Shown: positions 57,981 to 64,000 of the stretch, piece by piece | Layout: each line of letters opens with the position of its first letter | Numbering within the stretch: the first letter of the stretch is position 1 | NCBI RefSeq assembly: GCF_964059005.1 | Contig: NZ_OZ060389.1 | Location: 124,001 to 188,000, forward strand | Reading direction: 5' to 3' | From: Buchnera aphidicola (Thelaxes suberi) | Lineage (GTDB): Bacteria > Pseudomonadota > Gammaproteobacteria > Enterobacterales > Enterobacteriaceae | Length of the DNA: 64,000 bases | The notes under the pieces: generated by a model | The model's input: only the letters and a program-made list of their open reading frames with translations | The model's database searches: none | What the model was told of the DNA's origin: nothing | Position numbers and translations under genes: made by a program

Positions 57981-58910
57981 TTAACCTATTGTTTGGGCTC
58001 CAATATTGTTTATTTTACAAATTTTAACAAATCCATTTTTTTGAATAATATGATTATGAATAATTTTTTGTTCAATTTTTTTAGCAGTATCGATATCACT
58101 ACATATTGCGAATATACTAGGGCCTGATCCAGATATACCACATACTAAACTTCCTTGTTGAATGATTTCTTTTTTTATCTTTTTAAAATTAGGTATTAAA
58201 GAAGATCGATAAGGTTCTGCAATTAAATCTTTCATTAAATTTGCAGCTAAATTATATTGCATTGTATGCGAAGCGTGAATAAAACTTGCAACATATCTTC
58301 CATGATTAATACATGTTTCTTTAGGATATTGATTAGGAAGTAAACTTCGAGATTCTGCAGTATTAATATTAATTCCCGGCCAAGTTATGACCCAAAACCA
58401 ATCATTACAATTAGGAATAGATTGGCTTATGATTTTTTTTTGATTTATAATTAATTGTATACCTCCTAGATAACATGGAGCTACATTATCATAATGCACA
58501 GTACCAGAAATAACCCCTTCTAAAGATCCCATAAGTATTAATAAATCGTTTTGATTAATAGGATTATTAAATAATTTATTTAAAGCAACTAACGTTGCTA
58601 CGATTGAACATGCGCTTGATCCTAAACCAGAACCTATAGGCATATTTTTTTCTAAAATTATTGACACAGGTACTTTTTGATTAATTTTTTTACAAAAAGA
58701 TAACCAACATTGCCAAACTATATTATTTGTTATATCTTTTGGTAATTCATGAGCGAAATCACCTGTAGTTTTTAAAAAAAATTCTTTCGAATGTGAAATA
58801 GTGACACAGTCTCCTAATAAGGATTGATCGATAGGAGAAATAGACGCTCCTAAAATATCGAATCCAACGTTTATATTACCTATAGAAGCTGGAGCATAAA
58901 TTTTTATCAT
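57981..58910 (-). CDS. thrB: Homoserine kinase
   Basis: GHMP kinase that phosphorylates homoserine. 309 aa (310 in E. coli). Motifs: MIKIYAPASIGNINVGFDILG at the N-terminus, the ATP loop MPIGSGLGSSACS, and C-terminal CGISGSGPSIFAI. Between thrA and thrC with short gaps. Confidence 0.97.
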   Translation of the reverse strand: MIKIYAPASIGNINVGFDILGASISPIDQSLLGDCVTISHSKEFFLKTTGDFAHELPKDITNNIVWQCWLSFCKKINQKVPVSIILEKNMPIGSGLGSSACSIVATLVALNKLFNNPINQNDLLILMGSLEGVISGTVHYDNVAPCYLGGIQLIINQKKIISQSIPNCNDWFWVITWPGININTAESRSLLPNQYPKETCINHGRYVASFIHASHTMQYNLAANLMKDLIAEPYRSSLIPNFKKIKKEIIQQGSLVCGISGSGPSIFAICSDIDTAKKIEQKIIHNHIIQKNGFVKICKINNIGAQTIG

Positions 58911-58933
58911 AATTTTTTAGTTTCCTTATTCTC

Positions 58934-61396
58934 CTATGATATTATTTTAAGAATATCTGAAAAAATACCAGCAGCGGTTACTTTAGTTCCAGCTCCATAT
59001 CCTCTTATAACTAACGGTAAAGGTTGATAATATTTTGTGTGAAAAGCTAAAGCATTTTCTCCATTTTTGACAGAAAATAACGGATGTTGATTATTAATTG
59101 CAACTATTTTAATGCTGCATTTGCCGATTTCATTAATTGTACCAATATATCTTAATACTTTATTTTTAGAGGAAGATGTTTTTATTTTTTCATCAAAAAT
59201 ATGATTTATTTTTGAAATGTTTTTTAACAAATCAACATTTTTATAAAATTCTTTGCTAATTGCATATGGTATAATAGGTTCTATTTCAATATCTTCGAGT
59301 TCTTTTTTATATCCACATTCGCGAGCTAAAATTAATAGTTTTCTTGCTACATCTATTCCCGATAAATCATCCATTGGATTTGGTTCAGTAAATCCGTTTT
59401 CCATAGCTTGTTTTACTGCATCTGAAAAAGAAATACCTTCTTCTAATTTTCCAAAAATGAATGATAACGATCCTGAAAGTATTCCTTGAAAATTAATTAA
59501 TGTATCTCCTGATAATAATAATTTTTTTAAATTATCTATTATTGGCAATCCAGCTCCAACATTAGCTTCATATAAAAATTTTGTATTAAATTGAATTGAA
59601 TTATCTTTTAATTTTTGATAGTAAGAATAATTACCAGTATTAGCTTTTTTATTTGGCGTAATAATATGTATTTTATTTTTTATAAAATCACAATATTGAT
59701 CAGCAATTTTTTGACTAGAAGTACAATCAATTAATATTGGGTTATTAAAATTATTTTTATAAATATTTTCTTTTAACCAAAGAATATCAAATAGTTGTTT
59801 TGATTGATTTAATAATTCTATACAATTATCTAATTTTATTCCTTTTTTACAAAAAATAATTTTTTTTGAATTAGAAATGCTACATACTTTTAGATGAATA
59901 TTATTTAATTCTAATGTTTGTTTTTGGGTTTTTATTTGTTGCAATAATTCTTGACCTATTTTTCCAATTCCTATAATAAATATTTCAATAATTTTTTTGT
60001 TTTTGTAGTTGAATAGAAAATCATGTAAATGTTGTATAAAATTTAAGTTATTGTTTGCTTGGTTATTTTTTATTAATATTGATAAAGAATGATTTGATGT
60101 TTTTTGTATGTGATCAATAATTTTAATTTTATTTTTATATAAAATATTATATATTTTAGAATATAATACTTTTTGTAATGATTCTTCATTTCCTACTATA
60201 GAAACAATAGATATATTTTGTAATATTTTACTTATTTCTATTTTCTTTTGATGTATTTCGTTATAAAAAAATTTATTTATTTCTATCTGTGTAATATTTT
60301 CATCGTTTTCGTCAAAACAAATCATTAATTGACATGATGATAATAAAAAATTATAAGAAAAAATTTTTATTTTATTATCTTGTATAATATTTTGAATTTT
60401 ATTAAAAATGTTATTTAACTCTATGCATTTTTTTATAGTAATATAAATTACTGTAAAATTATTTAATTGAGTAATTCCTTTAATAGATTTATTTTTTTCT
60501 TGATTGTTAGAAATATAGGTTCCTTCTTTTTTCCAATCAAAAGTATTTTTTATTTTACAAGCAATATTAGTATTTTTTAATGGTTCAAGTGTTTTTGGAT
60601 GTAATACTTTTGCTCCTAAATAAGAAAAAGTTGCAGCTTCATTATAAGATAAATTTTTTAATAATATCGCTTTATGAATTAATCTAGGATCATAAGAATA
60701 AATACCATTTACATCTGTCCATATTTCGCATAATGATGCATTAAGACATACGGATAAAATAGCTGCAGAGTAATCTGATCCGTCTCTTCCTAAGACAACT
60801 ATCTCTTGATTTTTGTTTCCAGCAATAAATCCGGGCATTATAATAATTTTATTTTTTTCTATTTTTAACTTTTTTATATTCTTTTTTGATTCTTGTATAT
60901 TAGCAGTGCAATTTAAATAATTTTTTTTAGTAATAATATTTTTTTGAGGTTGTATAATCGTTGTTTCATATTGTATTGATTGAAAAATTTCGTTCATAAC
61001 TATTACAGATAATATTTCTCCTTTAGAAATTATTATTGCTTTTTTTTGATCGGAACATTGTTGTGAAAAATTAATTAATTTTAAAATATCTGCAACTTCT
61101 TCAATTTCTTTTTCTATTATTTTTTTTATTTTTTTATAGTTAAAACATTTATTGTTTTTATGTAATTCTTCAATTATGGTAAAAAAAATTTTTTTTATTT
61201 TAGAAATGTCTGCTATGTAGTTATCATTCTTGAGACTATTATTTATTGAATGAATTAAGTAATTTGTTATTTTTTTTGGAGCGGATAGAACTATAGCTAC
61301 AGGTGATTTTTGTTTTTTTTTTATTATAATATCAGCAACTAATAAAAATAATTTTGCGTTAGCTAATGATGAACCGCCAAACTTTAGTACTTGCAT
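58934..61396 (-). CDS. thrA: Bifunctional aspartokinase I / homoserine dehydrogenase I
   Basis: Catalyses the first and third steps from aspartate towards threonine; the first is shared with lysine. 820 aa, as in E. coli. The kinase domain (about 1-290) has VLKFGGSSLANA and VLGRDGSDYSAAIL. The dehydrogenase domain (about 465-820) has FIIGIGKIGQELL, CTSSQKIADQY, TPNKKANTGNYSYY, NVGAGLPI and ENGFTEPNPMDDLSG. In between, the ACT region (about 314-445) is strongly diverged: the SGPGM motif is replaced by TIKKC and the threonine-site segment TQSSSEYS is not recognisable. Catalytic functions look intact, allosteric inhibition by threonine probably not. Confidence 0.97.
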   Translation of the reverse strand: MQVLKFGGSSLANAKLFLLVADIIIKKKQKSPVAIVLSAPKKITNYLIHSINNSLKNDNYIADISKIKKIFFTIIEELHKNNKCFNYKKIKKIIEKEIEEVADILKLINFSQQCSDQKKAIIISKGEILSVIVMNEIFQSIQYETTIIQPQKNIITKKNYLNCTANIQESKKNIKKLKIEKNKIIIMPGFIAGNKNQEIVVLGRDGSDYSAAILSVCLNASLCEIWTDVNGIYSYDPRLIHKAILLKNLSYNEAATFSYLGAKVLHPKTLEPLKNTNIACKIKNTFDWKKEGTYISNNQEKNKSIKGITQLNNFTVIYITIKKCIELNNIFNKIQNIIQDNKIKIFSYNFLLSSCQLMICFDENDENITQIEINKFFYNEIHQKKIEISKILQNISIVSIVGNEESLQKVLYSKIYNILYKNKIKIIDHIQKTSNHSLSILIKNNQANNNLNFIQHLHDFLFNYKNKKIIEIFIIGIGKIGQELLQQIKTQKQTLELNNIHLKVCSISNSKKIIFCKKGIKLDNCIELLNQSKQLFDILWLKENIYKNNFNNPILIDCTSSQKIADQYCDFIKNKIHIITPNKKANTGNYSYYQKLKDNSIQFNTKFLYEANVGAGLPIIDNLKKLLLSGDTLINFQGILSGSLSFIFGKLEEGISFSDAVKQAMENGFTEPNPMDDLSGIDVARKLLILARECGYKKELEDIEIEPIIPYAISKEFYKNVDLLKNISKINHIFDEKIKTSSSKNKVLRYIGTINEIGKCSIKIVAINNQHPLFSVKNGENALAFHTKYYQPLPLVIRGYGAGTKVTAAGIFSDILKIIS

Positions 61397-61848
61397 AATG
61401 GTTTTTTTTCTCTTTTATTTAATTGAAAATATAAATGTTTATTAAGTTAAATACATTATTATTTTATAATAATTTAATTAAAGTAAAATATGTCATAAAA
61501 AAAATTTTTATTTTTATTTAAGAATTTAAATCGTTCAATAAATAATTGATGGTTGAGTAACATTTGTTTAATAATCATTTATTTTATATGAGTTAAGGGT
61601 ATAAGTTAATTAAAAATTTATTTTTTCAATATTACTGTGAATGAATGAATTATACATTTTTTATGTGTACATATTTTTATTAAATAGAATTTATGAGTAT
61701 ATTTTTATTTTTATTATTATAAAATATTTTTATTTATATATTTTAAAAATTTTTTTCATGACCTTATTTTATTTATTATAAAATTCATATATACTTTGAT
61801 TTTATTAATACAATTACATATAATTTTTTTTCAAATTAAATAAAATTT
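61397..61848. other. Divergent thrA/hpt spacer, no leader peptide seen
   Basis: 452 bp, almost all A/T. Reading the minus strand upstream of thrA I find no thrL-like Thr/Ile-rich leader peptide and no GC-rich attenuator hairpin. No other gene is recognised. Confidence 0.55.
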
Positions 61849-62376
61849 ATGAATATTCATATTAAAAGTATTATTTCAGAACACGAAATAAAAAAAAGAA
61901 TACGTGAACTTGGAAAACAAATTACTCAAAACTATAAACAAAGCAAACATAAGATGATTTTAGTTGGACTACTAAGAGGTTCTTTTATTTTTATAGCTGA
62001 TTTATGTAGGTCAATAGATATTCATCATGAAGTTGATTTTATGACAACATCTAGTTATGGAAGAGGAATGCTTCCAAGTGGAGATGTAAAGATACTTAAG
62101 GATTTAGAAGAAGACATTTTGAATAAACATGTTCTTATTATTGAAGATATTATTGATTCTGGTCAAACTTTAAGTAAAGTATTAGAAATATTACAAATTA
62201 GAAATCCTCAATCATTATCGGTATGTACTTTATTAGATAAACCAGAACGTAGGGAAGTTCATATTAAAGTAGATTATGTTGGTTTTTCTATTCCTGATTG
62301 TTTTGTTGTAGGGTATGGTATTGATTATATTCAATCTTATCGTTATTTACCGTATATAGGAAAAGTTATAATTTAA
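61849..62376 (+). CDS. hpt: Hypoxanthine phosphoribosyltransferase
   Basis: Purine salvage: hypoxanthine (and guanine) plus PRPP to nucleotide. 175 aa (178 in E. coli). Motifs: LVGLLRGSFIFIADL, the flexible loop TTSSYGRGM, the PRPP site VLIIEDIIDSGQTL, and VGFSIPDCFVVGYGIDY. Uses the PRPP made by Prs. A terminator hairpin overlaps its stop codon. Confidence 0.96.
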   Translation: MNIHIKSIISEHEIKKRIRELGKQITQNYKQSKHKMILVGLLRGSFIFIADLCRSIDIHHEVDFMTTSSYGRGMLPSGDVKILKDLEEDILNKHVLIIEDIIDSGQTLSKVLEILQIRNPQSLSVCTLLDKPERREVHIKVDYVGFSIPDCFVVGYGIDYIQSYRYLPYIGKVII

Positions 62377-62411
62377 AATAGTTTTTTAAAAAATTCTTAA
62401 AAAACTATTTT
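62375..62411. terminator. 15-bp intrinsic terminator of hpt, convergent with dksA
   Basis: AAAATAGTTTTTTAA and TTAAAAAACTATTTT pair perfectly around a 7-nt loop and are followed by further T residues. The stem begins inside the hpt TAA stop codon. On the opposite strand it lies about 80 bp past dksA and could serve it too. Confidence 0.8.
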
Positions 62412-62488
62412 TTTTAATAATTATTGTAATTTTACTTCTATATTTTATAAATATATACTATCCGATATCTGGTATAAATATAAATCTA

Positions 62489-62938
62489 TTATCTTAATAT
62501 TTGTTTTGCTCGAATTTCTTCTAATGTTTTACAGTCTATACAAAGATTGGCTGTTGGTCTAGCTTCTAATCTTTTTATTCCGATTTCAATTCCACAGGAT
62601 GTACAATATCCAAATTCTTTTGCATCTATTTTCTTTAATGTATGTTCTATTTTTTTGATAATTTTTCTTTCTCTTTCTTTATTTCGTAATTTTAAACTAA
62701 ATTCTTCTTCTTGCACAGCTCGGTCAATAGGATCAGGAAAATTAGTAGATTCATCTTCAGGATAAGAGTTTTTTCTATCTAGTTCAAATACAAGTTGATT
62801 TTTCCATGCTATTAATATTTTTTTAAAATGTTCTAATTGAAAATCATTCATATAAGTTTCTTCTTTTTTTTCTCTATAAGGATATACTCCAGCAACTGCA
62901 AGAATGCTTAAAGAAGAAATTTTTTTTTTATTTTTCAT
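62489..62938 (-). CDS. dksA: RNA polymerase-binding transcription factor DksA
   Basis: Binds in the RNA polymerase secondary channel and, in relatives, acts with ppGpp on rRNA and amino-acid promoters. 149 aa (151 in E. coli). The coiled-coil tip DPIDRAVQEEEFSL keeps the functional Asp, Asp and Ala. The zinc finger is CTSCGIEIGIKRLEARPTANLCIDC. One of very few transcription regulators expected in such a genome. Confidence 0.97.
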   Translation of the reverse strand: MKNKKKISSLSILAVAGVYPYREKKEETYMNDFQLEHFKKILIAWKNQLVFELDRKNSYPEDESTNFPDPIDRAVQEEEFSLKLRNKERERKIIKKIEHTLKKIDAKEFGYCTSCGIEIGIKRLEARPTANLCIDCKTLEEIRAKQILR

Positions 62939-63269
62939 TTTAATTTATCCTTTTGTATTATAAATTAGGTCTTTAATAAAAATGATTAAATGTTTTAAGA
63001 TTGTGTATACAGTAAAACTTGTATTAATTAATTATTAAAAATAATATTAATATTATTTTTTTGATAAAAAAATATTTTTTTATATTTTATTTTAAATAAT
63101 GGGTAATTAGGATTAATTAACAAATTAATTTTTTTTAATTTTTTGTTTTTAATTTTAACATGAATTTAAATAATATATTTTTAAAAATATTTTGTAATAA
63201 GAGTGTTGTGATATAAATATATAAACATTCTATATAATTCATTTGATTTCAGCATAAATTTTATAAAAT
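62939..63269. other. Divergent dksA/truA spacer
   Basis: 331 bp without a gene. It includes a 24-bp perfect palindrome made only of A and T (63037-63060), which in DNA of this composition may be chance. No clear promoter motif stands out. Confidence 0.45.
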
Positions 63270-64000
63270 ATGATAAAAATCGCATTAGGTATTGAATACG
63301 ATGGTTCGAACTATTGTGGTTGGCAAACTCAAAACCATACAGCTACCATTCAATTAGCATTAGAATTAGCATTGTCAAAAATAGCCAATCATCCAATTAA
63401 GGTTGTATGTGCTGGTCGTACAGATGCTGGAGTTCATAGCGTTGGTCAGATTATACATTTTATTACTAATTCAAAAAGAAATATCAAATCTTGGATATTA
63501 GGTGCAAACTATTACCTTCCTAAAAATATTTCTGTTTTTGGAGGGTGTTTTGTTGTTAATACTTTTCATGCAAGATACAGTGTTATTACGAGAAGTTATC
63601 AATATATTATAAATAATTCTATTTTTCGCAGCGCTTTAAAAAATAATAGATCATATCATTTTTACCATCATAGATTAGATATTAACAAAATGAATCAAGC
63701 TGCTGTATTTCTCATTGGAAAACATGATTTTAGCGCTTTTCGAGCTAAATATTGTCAGTCTAATAATCCTATTAAAATAATTAAATCAATTAGTATAATT
63801 CGTAAAAGAAATTTAGTAGTGCTTTCAATTGAAAGTAATTCTTTTTTATATCGCATGGTAAGAAATATTACAGGTTCATTAATTGAAATTGGGTCGAATA
63901 AAAAAAGTATAGAATGGATAAAATCAGTATTAGAAAAAAAAAATAGAACGATTGCTGGTCCAACTGTTCCTGCTTCTGGTTTATATTTATCTTATGTTCG
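63270..64000 (+). CDS. truA: tRNA pseudouridine(38-40) synthase, 3' end outside the window
   Basis: Modifies uridines 38-40 in the anticodon arm of many tRNAs. The frame is open from the ATG at 63270 to the last base of the window; about 243 of ~260-270 residues are visible. Motifs: IALGIEYDGSNYCGWQ, the catalytic Asp in CAGRTDAGVHS, NTFHARYSVITRSYQYII, GKHDFSAFRA and the C-terminal VPASGLYLSYV. It lacks the first ten residues of E. coli TruA, which are outside the fold. In E. coli MVRNI is preceded by HH; here LYRMVRNI. Confidence 0.95.
   Translation, partial: MIKIALGIEYDGSNYCGWQTQNHTATIQLALELALSKIANHPIKVVCAGRTDAGVHSVGQIIHFITNSKRNIKSWILGANYYLPKNISVFGGCFVVNTFHARYSVITRSYQYIINNSIFRSALKNNRSYHFYHHRLDINKMNQAAVFLIGKHDFSAFRAKYCQSNNPIKIIKSISIIRKRNLVVLSIESNSFLYRMVRNITGSLIEIGSNKKSIEWIKSVLEKKNRTIAGPTVPASGLYLSYV

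Noticed and set aside
63037..63060. 24-bp A/T palindrome in the dksA/truA spacer as an origin or operator
   Set aside because: No GC content, no DnaA boxes or flanking repeats; likely compositional.
1..64000. Mobile elements, prophage, CRISPR arrays, toxin-antitoxin or defence genes
   Set aside because: Every sizeable open frame is accounted for by core bacterial genes; no transposase, integrase, repeat-spacer array or atypical-composition island was seen.

Overview
The window is a stretch of chromosome from a reduced, AT-rich gammaproteobacterial endosymbiont. Gene content, gene order and sequence fit Buchnera aphidicola, the primary symbiont of aphids. The reasons are the very low G+C (roughly a fifth to a quarter by eye), Lys/Asn/Ile-rich proteins that still align end to end with Escherichia coli orthologues, single-copy housekeeping genes, no mobile elements, and E. 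coli-like order with intervening genes removed. The host aphid lineage cannot be named from this sequence. It is an ordinary core-genome region: I found no defence island, prophage, CRISPR, secondary-metabolite cluster or other accessory system, and I do not claim an undescribed system.

Layout. 1-1963: the end of nfo, then rplY, a tRNA-Pro(GGG) and the DedA-family gene yabI. 2358-17607: a collapsed version of the E. coli 0-1 minute region. rsmA and apaH are on the plus strand, facing a long minus-strand run ribF-ileS-lspA-dapB-carA-carB, then rpsT (plus) and dnaK-dnaJ (minus). 18135-33247: the complete nuoA-N set (13 genes, nuoC and nuoD fused) for respiratory complex I. 33390-48440: prs, prfA-prmC-sirB1, nadE, ackA-pta, nrdA-nrdB and gyrA. 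48706-64000: a DUF2076 protein, a 2-Cys peroxiredoxin, ung, grpE, tmRNA (ssrA), grxD, rnt, sodA, pth, ychF, thrABC, hpt, dksA and the start of truA.

How the genes work together. The host-provisioning side is lysine (dapB, plus the aspartokinase step of thrA), threonine (thrABC) and carbamoyl phosphate for arginine and pyrimidines (carAB). Energy comes from complex I and the acetate branch (ackA-pta). Nucleotide supply uses prs, hpt and nrdAB. Translation and its quality control use ileS, rplY, rpsT, prfA with its methylase prmC, pth, ssrA, rsmA, truA and ychF. Protein folding uses dnaK, dnaJ and grpE. A small oxidative and DNA repair kit remains (sodA, tsaA, grxD, nfo, ung).

The observations most worth a second look are: (i) pth is broken into two frames at an A10 tract, and one extra A restores a full-length enzyme, which makes it a candidate for rescue by transcriptional slippage; (ii) a 16-A tract lies inside the intact rsmA; (iii) a near-textbook sigma-32 promoter survives upstream of dnaK; (iv) strong inverted repeats occupy most of the junctions between convergent genes; (v) the ACT regulatory domain of ThrA is degenerate and no thrL leader is visible, which suggests threonine synthesis is no longer feedback-controlled; (vi) Ung and LspA carry substitutions at normally invariant motif positions.
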